A stretch of 64,000 bases of DNA from Streptomyces smyrnaeus (GTDB lineage: Bacteria > Actinomycetota > Actinomycetes > Streptomycetales > Streptomycetaceae), in contig NZ_JAFFZM010000003.1 of the NCBI RefSeq assembly GCF_017676345.1, positions 186,001 through 250,000 on the forward strand, read 5' to 3'. The notes under the pieces are model-generated. The model worked only from the letters and a program-made list of their open reading frames with translations, did not search any database and was not told the DNA's origin. Both the position numbers and the translations under genes were made by a program. Of the stretch, positions 53,994-62,285 are shown piece after piece (within the stretch, counting starts at the first letter, position 1; the number at the start of each line of letters is the position of its first letter).

Positions 53994-55183
53994 GCGACCA
54001 CCCGCTTCTCCAGTTCACCGACGACCTCGGCGGGCGCGGGCTGCTCCAGCATCCCGTCGCGCAGCGTCCGCGCCGCCTCGCGCCGCCCGGCGCCCTGTGT
54101 GCGGTCCAGCAGCCCCGCCGCCTCCTGGCGAAGCCGTTCGGCGTCGGCCTCGTCCCTGGTGAGCACCTCACCGGCGCCGGCCGCCAGCACCCGTGCCGCG
54201 TGTCCGGCGTGATCGGGCAACTGGGGTACGAGCAGCATCGGCAGACCCGCGCGCAGCGAGGTGAGCACGGTGCCCGCCCCGCCGTGCGCGACCACCAGGT
54301 CGGCGCCGCCCAGCAGCGTGTGCAGCGGTGCGTCGACCACCACCCGGACCCTGTCGCCGTCGGGCACCCGGCCCAGCAGCGGGCGCTGCGCCGCGGTGAC
54401 GGCCAGCACCAGCTCGGTGTCCGGCAGTGCGGCCAGCGCCCGCGCGGCGTGCCCGGCCAGGAACAGCGCGGGGTCCAGCCGCGCCATCGTGTGCCCCCAG
54501 GTGACGACGATCCTGCGGTGGCCCTCGCGCGGCGGGGGCAGCGGCGGATCGGGCGGGGTGCCGGGCCCGTTGAACGGCACGTACCGCATGGGAACCCGGG
54601 GGTGCTCCGCCGGGGCGGGGGCCTGGAATCCCGGCGGGCACGGGTCGATGGTGAAGTCCCCGAACGGGTGGTAGCCCTCCGGATCCACCCCCACCCGTTC
54701 GGCCAGCGGCGCCAGCGCCTGCGGCAGCAGGGTGCGGGCCCGCGCCATCAGATCGGCGCCGTACAGCAACCGCACCGCCGGCACCCCGGCAGCGGCGGCG
54801 GCCAGCGGCCCCGCCAGCGCCGTCGGCTCGGAGACCACCACATCGGCGCCCCACTCGCGAGCCGTCCGCGTCACCCCGTCGACCATCGAGTCGGCGTGCG
54901 CGGTGAACATCCGCAGCGCCCGCGGCCCCTTGCCACCGCGCGGCGCCCGCTGGTCGCCCGTCGGGTCGTCCTGGCTCGGCAGCACATAGCCGCGCACCAT
55001 GCCGACCCCGTCGACGTCCTTGCCGACGGCGGCGCCCGGCAGCCCCGTCCGCTCGATGAGGGGCAGCAGCTCCGGCTGGCTGACGACCAGCACCTCGTGG
55101 CCCGCGCTGCGGCAGGCCCACGCCAGTGGCACCAGTGCGTAAAGATGTGAGGGCCAGGCCCAGGTGGTGAACAGTACCCGCAT
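53981..55183 (-). CDS. Family-1 glycosyltransferase (MGT/UGT fold)
   Basis: 400 residues from ATG 55183, chosen because the family starts MRVLFTTWAWPSHLYALVPL and a purine tract lies upstream. The donor-binding C-terminal half has VVTWGHTMARLDP, HTLLGGADLVVAHGGAGTVL and LVPQLPDHAGHA. It transfers a sugar from an NDP-sugar to the aglycone or a macrolide-like substrate. No deoxysugar biosynthesis genes are in the window, so it would use a common sugar, for decoration or for temporary self-protection. It is the first gene of the GT-AsnB-TenA-like group. Sugar unknown. Confidence 0.92.
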   Translation of the reverse strand: MRVLFTTWAWPSHLYALVPLAWACRSAGHEVLVVSQPELLPLIERTGLPGAAVGKDVDGVGMVRGYVLPSQDDPTGDQRAPRGGKGPRALRMFTAHADSMVDGVTRTAREWGADVVVSEPTALAGPLAAAAAGVPAVRLLYGADLMARARTLLPQALAPLAERVGVDPEGYHPFGDFTIDPCPPGFQAPAPAEHPRVPMRYVPFNGPGTPPDPPLPPPREGHRRIVVTWGHTMARLDPALFLAGHAARALAALPDTELVLAVTAAQRPLLGRVPDGDRVRVVVDAPLHTLLGGADLVVAHGGAGTVLTSLRAGLPMLLVPQLPDHAGHAARVLAAGAGEVLTRDEADAERLRQEAAGLLDRTQGAGRREAARTLRDGMLEQPAPAEVVGELEKRVVACAA

Positions 55184-55228
55184 CGCAGCCCCAGCCCCTT
55201 CCGCCGCCAACATGACGAGGAAGACGGT

Positions 55229-55257
55229 GGCCGACCCGCCTAGGAGACGGGTCGGCC
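55229..55257. terminator. Terminator after the second multicopper oxidase gene
   Basis: GGCCGACCCG (55229-55238) pairs perfectly with CGGGTCGGCC (55248-55257), with a 9-base loop, about 50 bases beyond the minus-strand oxidase stop and before the glycosyltransferase start. Confidence 0.8.
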
Positions 55258-55306
55258 TTCGCTGGAGCCGGCTGTCACCACGGCCCGGGCCCTCGGTCGG
55301 GGATGC

Positions 55307-56947
55307 TCACACCACGCGGAAGTCCGCCATCATCGCCATGTCCTCGTGCTCCAGGTTGTGGCAGTGGAACATGTACCGCCCCCGGTACCCGGCGAACCGT
55401 ACGAGGACGTCCACCACCTCGTACGGCCGCACATCCACCGTGTCCTTCCATCCCGCGTCGGTGGCCGACGGCGACTTCCCGCCCCTGGCCAACACCTGGA
55501 AGTGCGCCAGGTGGAGGTGGACCGGGTGGTGGAAGTCGCTGGTGAAGCGCCACCGTTCCACGGTGTCGAGCCGGGGCCTGGCGAGCGCCGCGCCCGGGTC
55601 GTACGGCTTGCCGTTGACGGTCCACATCCGCATCCCGTCCACCTGCTTGAGGCGGAAGTCGAACTGCCGCTCGGCCACCGCCTGCCCGGCCCGCAGCTTC
55701 CGCAGGTCGGCCAGCCGCCCGGGCACCTTCGGGGCGCCGCCCCGGCCGGCCTTCCGGGTCACCCGGAAGCGCATCACATCCCGGGTGCCGCCACTGCCCA
55801 GCGTGTTGACGAGCCGCACCAGCGACCCCACGGGATACGCCCCGAAGTCGACGACGACATCGAACCGCTCGGCGGGCGAGACGGGCAGCGCCTCGTGCGA
55901 GCGGGGCGCGTCCAGCAGCCCGCCGTCGCTGCCGACCTGGACGAACGCGGCACCCTGGCGGGGGCCGGGATCGAGGATGAGCCGGTAGCGGCGCGCGTTG
56001 GAGGCGTTGAGGACGCGGAAGCGGTACCGCTCGGCGCTGACCTCCAGCTCCGGCCAGGGCGCCCCGTTGACCAGGACGACATCCCCCATCACCCCCTCCA
56101 TGTACGCCTCGCGCACCCCGGGCTCCTTGGTCAGCGAGGGGTCGAGCGAGGGGTAGCGCAGCGAGCCGTCCTCCTCGAAGGCCCGGTCGCAGATCATCAG
56201 CGGAATGTCCCGGCTGCCCTCGGGCAGCGGCAGCCCGGCCTCCTCGTCGTCGTGTATCAGGAACATCCCGGCCAGCCCTCGCCACACCTGCGGAGCGCTG
56301 AAGTCCATCCGGTGATCGTGGTACCACAGCGTGGCCGCCGGCTGGTCGAGCGGATACACGTACTCCTTGTGGCCGCGCGAGACCGTCCACTCGGAGGGCT
56401 TCACCATGCTGTGCTTCCCGTGCCCGTGGCTCTTGCGCGGATCGGGGAAACCGGGTGGCAGCACCAGATCGGTCGGGTGCCCGTCGAACTCCGGCTCCTG
56501 GACGCCGCCGTGCAGATGGGTGGAGGTCGGCAGTGCGAGCTTGTTGCGTACCCGCAGCCGCAGCTCACGACCCGACTCGCCGACGAAGGTGGGCCCGGGG
56601 AAGCGCCCGTCGTACCCCCACACCTCGGTCTTGAGGCCCGGCAGGATCTCCTGGCGCGCCGTGCGCTGCTCCACCTCGTGGACGGTCGCGCCGCCCCGCG
56701 TACGCACCGGCTCGGCCACCGGCGGCACCGGCAGCGGCACCTGGAAGGGCTCGGGCAGCTCGGCGCTGCTGCGCAGCAGTTCACCGGCGACCTCGTCACC
56801 GGGGCCCGGCGCACCGCATCCGGCGGCCCCGCCCAGCGCGGCGGCCGCTCCCGCGCCCGAGGCCAGCGCGAGGAAGCGCCGTCGGCCCGGGCCGCCGCGC
56901 ACCGGGCCCGGCCCGCCGGCTTCCCCGGCTTCGCGCGGCGCGCTCAT
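55307..56947 (-). CDS. Multicopper oxidase, Tat-exported probable lipoprotein (second copy)
   Basis: 546 residues. The N-terminus has GRRRFLALAS followed by a hydrophobic Ala/Gly stretch and AAGCG, a Tat signal with a lipobox (Cys44). Copper motifs are present: STHLHGG, WYHDHR, HPVHLHLAHFQV and HCHNLEHEDMAMM. It is of the CotA/bilirubin-oxidase class and would oxidise phenols at the outer membrane face using oxygen. It overlaps (ATGA) the end of a small membrane-protein gene, so the two may work together. Overall similarity to the 29010-30665 oxidase is limited. A role in oxidative coupling of the exported polyphenol is inference. Confidence 0.92.
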   Translation of the reverse strand: MSAPREAGEAGGPGPVRGGPGRRRFLALASGAGAAAALGGAAGCGAPGPGDEVAGELLRSSAELPEPFQVPLPVPPVAEPVRTRGGATVHEVEQRTARQEILPGLKTEVWGYDGRFPGPTFVGESGRELRLRVRNKLALPTSTHLHGGVQEPEFDGHPTDLVLPPGFPDPRKSHGHGKHSMVKPSEWTVSRGHKEYVYPLDQPAATLWYHDHRMDFSAPQVWRGLAGMFLIHDDEEAGLPLPEGSRDIPLMICDRAFEEDGSLRYPSLDPSLTKEPGVREAYMEGVMGDVVLVNGAPWPELEVSAERYRFRVLNASNARRYRLILDPGPRQGAAFVQVGSDGGLLDAPRSHEALPVSPAERFDVVVDFGAYPVGSLVRLVNTLGSGGTRDVMRFRVTRKAGRGGAPKVPGRLADLRKLRAGQAVAERQFDFRLKQVDGMRMWTVNGKPYDPGAALARPRLDTVERWRFTSDFHHPVHLHLAHFQVLARGGKSPSATDAGWKDTVDVRPYEVVDVLVRFAGYRGRYMFHCHNLEHEDMAMMADFRVV

Positions 56948-57477
56948 CCACGCCTCCCGCGTCCCGGCCGGTACCCGTAGGCCCAGTGGAGCAGGGCGGT
57001 GGAGGCGGCCACCATGAACACTCCGACCGGAATGTGCAGGTCCAGTTCCCGCGCGTACCCCCAGCCGTCCTGCATGACGACGGTGAAACTCAGCAGCACG
57101 GTGGCCCCGATCGGCCACAGCGGGCCGCGGCCCGGCCGCCACACCAGCACGGCCGCCAGCACCTGGAACCAGCTGGTGATGGAGATGACGAACGAATTGG
57201 CCTCGTGCAGCTTGAGCAGATCGACATCGCCGCTGATGAACATGCCGGCCAGCACCGGCTGGATCAGCAGGAGCAGGAAGAAGAGCGTCGCCACTGTCCG
57301 CAGCGCGACGACGGGCCAGCCGCGCACCGTGGGCGGGGGCGCGGCAGCGGTGCCGTCCTCACCGGTGGTCGCGGTGGCGGCGGCTGCGGTGGTGGCGGGC
57401 GGCGGGGCCTCTCCCGGGGCGGACCCGCGAGCAGCGTCCGGGGCGCCGGTGAGGCCCCCGTCGGGAATGTGTGCCAT
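56944..57477 (-). CDS. Four-helix membrane protein coupled to the multicopper oxidase
   Basis: 177 residues from ATG 57477 with GGAGAG upstream. The first 50 residues are hydrophilic and Ala/Thr/Pro-rich; then four hydrophobic helices (about 54-80, 95-115, 120-140, 150-170) with conserved-looking LLIQPVLAGMFISGD and HEANSF. It resembles DUF6220-like small membrane proteins of four helices, but I cannot assign a function. Histidines at helix ends (KLHEANS, DLHIPVG) would suit heme or quinone contact. Its stop overlaps the oxidase start, suggesting it anchors or supplies electrons to that enzyme. Confidence 0.75.
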   Translation of the reverse strand: MAHIPDGGLTGAPDAARGSAPGEAPPPATTAAAATATTGEDGTAAAPPPTVRGWPVVALRTVATLFFLLLLIQPVLAGMFISGDVDLLKLHEANSFVISITSWFQVLAAVLVWRPGRGPLWPIGATVLLSFTVVMQDGWGYARELDLHIPVGVFMVAASTALLHWAYGYRPGRGRRG

Positions 57478-57526
57478 GGCGTGATCTCTCCGGGGTCGGG
57501 GTCTGCACCGAGCGTAGAAAGACGCC

Positions 57527-57602
57527 CTCGAGCAAGACTTGAGCCGCCTGCCCGGCGGCGCCCGCCGCCCGGTCCGGAGCGGGCCTCGATCGGATGTCGA
57601 GC
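57527..57602. promoter_or_regulatory. Two candidate SARP direct-repeat pairs in a divergent promoter
   Basis: CTCGAGC-AAGA-CTTGAGC at 57527-57544 and CTCGATC-GGAT-GTCGAGC at 57585-57602: each is two heptamers with a 4-base spacer, the 11-base pitch of SARP operators. They lie between the divergent membrane-protein/oxidase operon and the fusion-protein gene, so one pair could serve each direction. Confidence 0.55.
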
Positions 57603-57649
57603 GCGGACGGCGACCGTGGAGGGCGATCCCACGCATTGGAGGCCGCACC

Positions 57650-58936
57650 ATGGAAGCTGACTCCCGGCCACCGTTCCGCGTCATGCTGCGGATGGAGGTC
57701 CACCCCGGCAGGCGGCAGGAGTTCGAGCGCACCTGGCTCCAGGTGGCCACCGGCATCGCGCGCGAGCCCGCCAACCGGGGCCAGAAGCTGGTGCGTTCGG
57801 TCGACGACGAGCACGTCTACTACGTCTTCACCGACTGGGCCGACGAGTCCTCCTTCCGTACGTTCGAGCTGAGCGAGGCCCACGTCGAGAACCGGCGCAG
57901 GCTGCAGCCGTTCCGGCGGGGCGGTGAGATGGTCGTCACCGAGACCGTCCACGACCTGCCACCGGCGCCCGCGGCAGGCACCGGGACCGCGGCAGGCCCT
58001 CGGACTGCGGCACAGGACGCGGCCGACCGGCCGAGCCCCGGGTCCGCCGTCGGGGAACCGCTGGCCTTCATCGGCCTGGGCAACATGGGCGGCGGCATGG
58101 CCCACCGGCTCCTGGCGGCGGGGCGCACCCTGACCGTCCACAACCGCACGGCCGCCAAGGCGGCGCCGCTGGCCGAGGCGGGCGCCACGGTGGCCGCGAG
58201 CCCGGCCGAGGCCGCGAAGGGCCACAGCGTCGTGCTGCTCAGCCTGGCCGACGAGGCGGCCGTCGAAGAGGTGCTCTTCGGACAGGTGGCCGAGGTGCTG
58301 GCGCCGGGCGCCGTGGTCGTCGACACCTCCACCGTCTCCCCCGCGTACGCGCGCGAGTGCGCGCAGCGGCTCGACCGGCTCGGGCTGCGCCGGGTGGAGG
58401 CGTGCGTGGTCGGCAACCCCTTCCAGGCCCGTGAGGGCAAGCTGCGCGTCTACACCAGCGGCGAGAAGAGCGACCTCGCCCGGGTCGGCGACATCCTGGA
58501 CACCCTCGGCGCGCAGGTCGTCCATCTCGGAGCACCCGGCACCGCCGCCACCCTCAAGCTCATCTTCAACCTGCTGCTCGGCGCGCAGGTGGCCTCCCTC
58601 GCCGAGGCGGTGGCCTACGGCGTCGCCGCCGGGCTGGACCGCGACCGGCTGCTGGCCTCCGTCGCCGAGAGCGGATTCAGCTCGGTGGTACTGCGCTTCC
58701 GCGCCGAACTGATGCGCAAGGCCAGCTACGAGCCCGCGTTCTTCCGCTCCACGCTGATGGAGAAGGATCTGCGCCTCGCCCTCGGCGACGCGGCGGTCGC
58801 CGGTGTGCCGCTGCCCGTCCTCGACTCCGTACGCGAGCGCTTCGCCGACGTCAACGCGGCCGGCGACGGCGACAAGGACGCCTCCGTACTGCTGGAACAC
58901 ACGGTCCGCGACGGCGGCGCCAAGGCGGAGTCGTGA
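57650..58936 (+). CDS. Fusion of an ABM monooxygenase domain with a 3-hydroxyisobutyrate-dehydrogenase-like reductase
   Basis: 428 residues from ATG 57650 with TTGGAGG upstream. Residues 8-100 form an ABM domain (FRVMLRMEVHPG, YYVFTDWADESSF) closely related to the stand-alone ABM protein at 19491-19835. A Pro/Ala/Gly-rich linker (102-137) joins it to a beta-hydroxyacid dehydrogenase: FIGLGNMG (140-147), DTSTVSP (225-231) and the catalytic-type KLIFN with Lys303. The usual substrate-binding G-G-x-x-G segment reads VVGNPFQAREG. The protein could oxidise a ring and then reduce the product in one chain. Its stop overlaps the SCP2 gene start. I know of no characterised protein with this arrangement. 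Confidence 0.85.
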   Translation: MEADSRPPFRVMLRMEVHPGRRQEFERTWLQVATGIAREPANRGQKLVRSVDDEHVYYVFTDWADESSFRTFELSEAHVENRRRLQPFRRGGEMVVTETVHDLPPAPAAGTGTAAGPRTAAQDAADRPSPGSAVGEPLAFIGLGNMGGGMAHRLLAAGRTLTVHNRTAAKAAPLAEAGATVAASPAEAAKGHSVVLLSLADEAAVEEVLFGQVAEVLAPGAVVVDTSTVSPAYARECAQRLDRLGLRRVEACVVGNPFQAREGKLRVYTSGEKSDLARVGDILDTLGAQVVHLGAPGTAATLKLIFNLLLGAQVASLAEAVAYGVAAGLDRDRLLASVAESGFSSVVLRFRAELMRKASYEPAFFRSTLMEKDLRLALGDAAVAGVPLPVLDSVRERFADVNAAGDGDKDASVLLEHTVRDGGAKAES

Positions 58937-59385
58937 CCGCGCGCGAGGCGATGTTCCACCAGCTGCGCAACATCGCCCGCTCCAGCACGGCCGCCACCCC
59001 CTCGCCGCCGCCCGACGAGGTGGAGGCGCTGCTGGACCTGGTCTTCGAATGGTTCCGTGCCCGGTTCAGCCCCCGGCGCGCCGGGGACGCGTCCGGCACC
59101 TTCCACTACGAGATCGACACCCCGCTCGGCGTACGGCACCGCTATGTCGTCGTGTGCCGGGGCACCTGCACCACTCCCGCCACGCTCGACGGCGCACCCG
59201 ACGCCACCATCGGCGTGGCGCTGCCCGACCTGGTGGCACTGGCGGTGGGGGAGTTGAAGGGCACCGACGCGTTCGTGGGCGGCCGGCTGAAGATCTCGGG
59301 CGACGCGTTCTTCGCCATGAACTGGATCGAGTGGTTCGGCGCCCGCAGCGGCCACCCGCCCGGTCCCGCCCCGGACCCGGCCTGA
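58933..59385 (+). CDS. SCP2 sterol-carrier-like protein
   Basis: 150 residues from a GTG overlapping the fusion-gene stop (GTGA). The SCP2 fold pattern is TFHYEIDTPLGVRHRYVVV, DATIGVALPDLVALAVGEL, and FVGGRLKISGD, enclosing a hydrophobic pocket for lipids or polyketides. A 35-residue helical N-terminus precedes it. The tight coupling suggests that it holds or delivers the hydrophobic substrate of the fused oxidoreductase. It is the last gene that I would assign to the polyketide cluster. Binding role is inferred from fold. Confidence 0.82.
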   Translation: MTAREAMFHQLRNIARSSTAATPSPPPDEVEALLDLVFEWFRARFSPRRAGDASGTFHYEIDTPLGVRHRYVVVCRGTCTTPATLDGAPDATIGVALPDLVALAVGELKGTDAFVGGRLKISGDAFFAMNWIEWFGARSGHPPGPAPDPA

Positions 59386-59445
59386 CCCTCGGCCGTCCCC
59401 CACCCCACCCCCACCGCAAAGCTTCCAGCCGGCAAGGAGACTCCC

Positions 59446-60435
59446 GTGCGGATAGCCGTGACAGGTTCGATCGCCACGGACCACCTGATGACGTTCCCCG
59501 GCCGCTTCAGCGACCAACTCCTGCCCGACAGCCTGCACACGGTCTCGCTCTCCTTCCTCGTGGAGGAGCTGGAGATCCGGCGCGGCGGGGTCGCGGCCAA
59601 CATCGCCTTCGGCCTCGGCGGGCTCGGACTGACCCCGGTGCTGGTCGGGGCGGCGGGCAGCGACTGGACGGACTACCAGCTGTGGCTCAAGGAGCACGGC
59701 GTCGACACCGACTCCGTGCACGTGAGCGGCAGCCGCCACACCGCCCGCTTCGTGTGCACCACCGACGCCGACCACAACCAGATCGGCTCCTTCTACCCGG
59801 GCGCCATGAGCGAGGCCCGTCACATCTCGCTGCACGAGGTGGCGCGCCGCACCGGTGGACTCGACCTGGTCGTCGTCGCCCCCGACGACCCCGAGGCGAT
59901 GCTGCGCCACACCCGCGAATGTGCCGAACTGGGCCTCCCGTTCGCCGCCGACATCTCCCAGCAGCTCGCCGTCCTGGACCGCGACGGTGTACGGGCGCTG
60001 CTGGCCTCACCCGCGTATCTGTTCACCAACGCCTACGAGGCGGTGCTGCTCCAGGAGCGCACCGGCTGGACCGAGCAGCAGATCCTCGGCCGCGTCGGCA
60101 CCTGGATCACCACCCGCGGCGCCGACGGGGTGCACATCGAGCGGGTCGGGGTCCGCCCCCTCGACGTCCCCGCCGTGCCCCTGGAACCGTCCGCCACCAT
60201 CGACCCGACCGGCGCGGGCGACGCGTTCCGCGCGGGCTTCCTGGCGGGCCTCGCCCGGGGCGTCGGCCACGAACGCGCGGCCCGGCTCGGCAGTGCCCTG
60301 GCGACCACGGCGCTGGAGGTGACCGGCACCCAGACCTACGCCCTGGACCGGGGCCTGCTGGCGCGCCGGTTGCGTGACGCGTACGGCCAGGATGCGGCAC
60401 AGGAGCTGGCCCCGTGTCTGTCGGCACTCGCCTGA
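59446..60435 (+). CDS. PfkB-family carbohydrate/nucleoside kinase
   Basis: 329 residues from GTG with AAGGAGA upstream. RGGVAANIAFGLGGLG is the first PfkB signature and DPTGAGDAFRAGFLAG the second, with the catalytic Asp in GAGDAF. It phosphorylates a sugar or nucleoside (adenosine kinase or ribokinase type). It is separated by 60 bases from the SCP2 gene and is a typical single-copy Streptomyces chromosomal gene, so the cluster boundary probably lies just before it. Substrate not determinable by eye. Confidence 0.92.
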   Translation: MRIAVTGSIATDHLMTFPGRFSDQLLPDSLHTVSLSFLVEELEIRRGGVAANIAFGLGGLGLTPVLVGAAGSDWTDYQLWLKEHGVDTDSVHVSGSRHTARFVCTTDADHNQIGSFYPGAMSEARHISLHEVARRTGGLDLVVVAPDDPEAMLRHTRECAELGLPFAADISQQLAVLDRDGVRALLASPAYLFTNAYEAVLLQERTGWTEQQILGRVGTWITTRGADGVHIERVGVRPLDVPAVPLEPSATIDPTGAGDAFRAGFLAGLARGVGHERAARLGSALATTALEVTGTQTYALDRGLLARRLRDAYGQDAAQELAPCLSALA

Positions 60436-60445
60436 CACTGTTGCC

Positions 60446-60487
60446 TGACGACTGACGACTGACGACTGACGACTGACGACTGACGAC
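60446..60487 (+). repeat. Tandem heptanucleotide repeat (TGACGAC)x6
   Basis: Six perfect, contiguous copies of TGACGAC lie 11 bases after the PfkB kinase stop, in the 105-base gap before the convergent oxidoreductase end. Perfect short tandem repeats are uncommon in this genome type and are prone to copy-number change by slippage. Confidence 0.95.
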
Positions 60488-60540
60488 TGGGACGTTCGGC
60501 CGACCCCGCCTGCGGCAGGGGCCCGGGGCCGGCAGCGCCC

Positions 60541-61005
60541 TCAGGAAGCCAGCCGGGCCGGGAACCCGCCCTTGGCGATCGGCCCCCACCTGCGCGGCGT
60601 CACCCGGATCAGCGACTTGCCCTGCTTGAGCATGGCCGTCCGGTACTCGTCCCAGTCCGGGTGCTCACCGGAGACGGACCGGTAGTACTCGACCAGCGGC
60701 TCCACCGCCTCGGGCACGTCCAGCACCTCGGCCTCCCCGTCGATCTGCACCCACGGCCCGTTCCACTCGTCGGACAGCACGATCACGCTCACCGCGGTGT
60801 CGCGCCGCGCGTTGTGCGTCTTGGCGCGCTCCGGGTACGTCGCGACGACGATCCGGCCCTCGGCGTCGACCCCGCACGTCAGCGGCGACGCCTGCGGTGT
60901 GCCGTCCGCCCGGCGCGTCAGCAGGATGGCCCGGTGCCGGGGCCGCACGAACTCCAGCAGTTCCTCGACCCCGACCCGGGTGTTGGTGGCAATGGAAGGG
61001 CTCAT
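60541..61005 (-). CDS. PPOX-class F420-dependent oxidoreductase
   Basis: 154 residues with a split-barrel flavin/F420-binding fold: VRPRHRAILLTRRADGTPQ, SPLTCGVDAEGRIVVAT, NARRDTAVSVIVLSDEW and WVQIDGEAEVLD. Members of the TIGR-type F420-dependent PPOX group reduce various substrates with deazaflavin. It is a typical actinobacterial housekeeping gene, convergent with the PfkB kinase, and probably outside the polyketide cluster. Cofactor (F420 against FMN) is a family-based guess. Confidence 0.85.
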   Translation of the reverse strand: MSPSIATNTRVGVEELLEFVRPRHRAILLTRRADGTPQASPLTCGVDAEGRIVVATYPERAKTHNARRDTAVSVIVLSDEWNGPWVQIDGEAEVLDVPEAVEPLVEYYRSVSGEHPDWDEYRTAMLKQGKSLIRVTPRRWGPIAKGGFPARLAS

Positions 61006-61075
61006 CCTCCGAACCTACGCCATGGCGCGCCCCGCCACGAGAAGCTGCGGCGGAAGGGACGGGGGCCGGGGCTTC

Positions 61076-61978
61076 CTACGTGTCGCAGGGCCACACCGAG
61101 CCGCACAGCCCGCACCGGGCCCGCACATGTCCGCGTACCGGCACCCGCACCCGCACCCGGCAGGTGGGGCACGGGAAGGAGACCCGCAGCGCCGAGCCGT
61201 CGCCCGGCTCGAAGGAGTACCCGGCGGCGCCCGGGCCGGCGTCGGTGCCGCCGCCCTGCCCGTGCCGCCGGTCGCGCACATAGCGCCGCCGCTCCAGCCA
61301 CGGCGCGGCCGCCAGCGGCGGCACCTCCTCGTCCCGGTCGGCCACCTTCCGCCCCCGCTCGTAGGCCTCGTACGCCTGCGGGCTGGTGAACCAGATCGCC
61401 GGGTCCTCCCCGAACAGCCGCGCCCGCTTGGCCAGCACGTAGCCGAACTCCTCCGGGGTCAGATAGCCGAGCTTCTGCGAGGTGAGGGCGTCCTGCCGGA
61501 ACGCGTCCAGTAGCAGCCAGCCGGCGCCCAAATAGGTGGTGGCGGTGTCGGTGAGGATCTCGTTGGCCCGGGTGCCGTCGAACGCCAGGCCGAGGCGGTG
61601 CAGCCAGACATGGGTGACCTCGTGGGCGAGGGCGGCGCCGATGTCGTGGCGGTGGCGTTTGAAGCGGGAGTTCAGCTCCACGAAGTACTCGGGCCCGGCC
61701 GTCAGTTCGACGTTCGCCGCATGTGTCATCTCGCGGAAGCTGACGATCACCCGCGCCTCGGGCAGCCGCAGGTGCCGCACCATCACTCCCGCGACGCGCT
61801 GCGCCCCCAGATACAGGTCGTCGGCGTCCGCGAAGGCGACATCCCCCGGGGCCACGCTGGTGTCGAAGCCGCGGACGGAGTCCGCCGACATCCGCCGATA
61901 CAGCGCCGTGATCGCCTCGCGCACCGTCTCCAGGTGCGGAAACCCCCGCTCCACGGGGTCAGCCACCGAACCACCCAT
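61076..61978 (-). CDS. HExxH metallopeptidase-like protein with C-terminal zinc ribbon
   Basis: 300 residues. AALAHEVTHVWLH contains HEVTH, a zinc-binding HExxH, and ANEILTDTATTYLGAG could supply the third ligand downstream, as in gluzincin-type proteases. The C-terminus has paired cysteines, CPTC then CGLCGSVWPC, a probable zinc ribbon. There is no signal peptide, so it would act in the cytoplasm. The middle segment FGYVLAKRARLFGEDP is helical. I do not recognise a named family. It is preceded by a 307-base intergenic stretch with structured sequence and no other gene. Confidence 0.72.
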   Translation of the reverse strand: MGGSVADPVERGFPHLETVREAITALYRRMSADSVRGFDTSVAPGDVAFADADDLYLGAQRVAGVMVRHLRLPEARVIVSFREMTHAANVELTAGPEYFVELNSRFKRHRHDIGAALAHEVTHVWLHRLGLAFDGTRANEILTDTATTYLGAGWLLLDAFRQDALTSQKLGYLTPEEFGYVLAKRARLFGEDPAIWFTSPQAYEAYERGRKVADRDEEVPPLAAAPWLERRRYVRDRRHGQGGGTDAGPGAAGYSFEPGDGSALRVSFPCPTCRVRVRVPVRGHVRARCGLCGSVWPCDT

Positions 61979-62188
61979 CCCACACCCCCAGCACGCGGCC
62001 TACCGCCACGATAACGCCGCCCCGGGCGCCCCGCCGGGCATCCTCGGTCACCGGCACCACGGACACCACCGGCACCACGGGACGGCAGACGGCAACCATT
62101 GCCCCTTGAGAAAAGTTGCGATCACCGGGGTTTGCGGCCGGTGCTGCCGGTAAGACGAAACGCCAGGTGCTTGGGAGGACAGGCACAT

Positions 62189-62247
62189 CCGCGGGAGGTG
62201 ACCGCCAACGGTCGCCCCGGGTGTGTCACCCGAGCCGCCTCCCGCGG
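62189..62247 (+). ncRNA. Predicted three-way-junction RNA leader
   Basis: An outer 10-bp stem (CCGCGGGAGG 62189-62198 with CCTCCCGCGG 62238-62247) encloses two perfect hairpins: GACCG-CCAA-CGGTC (62200-62213) and CGGGTG-TGT-CACCCG (62218-62232). It ends 38 bases before the small gene at 62286, in an untranslated leader. The nested arrangement resembles a cis-regulatory RNA. It matches no riboswitch consensus that I can recall. Confidence 0.5.
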
Positions 62248-62285
62248 TTGCCGGGGATGTTCGAGACCGGGAGGAGCGAGATCCT

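Noticed and set aside
60446..60487. CRISPR array
   Set aside because: The repeats are 7-base, contiguous and without spacers, and there are no cas genes.
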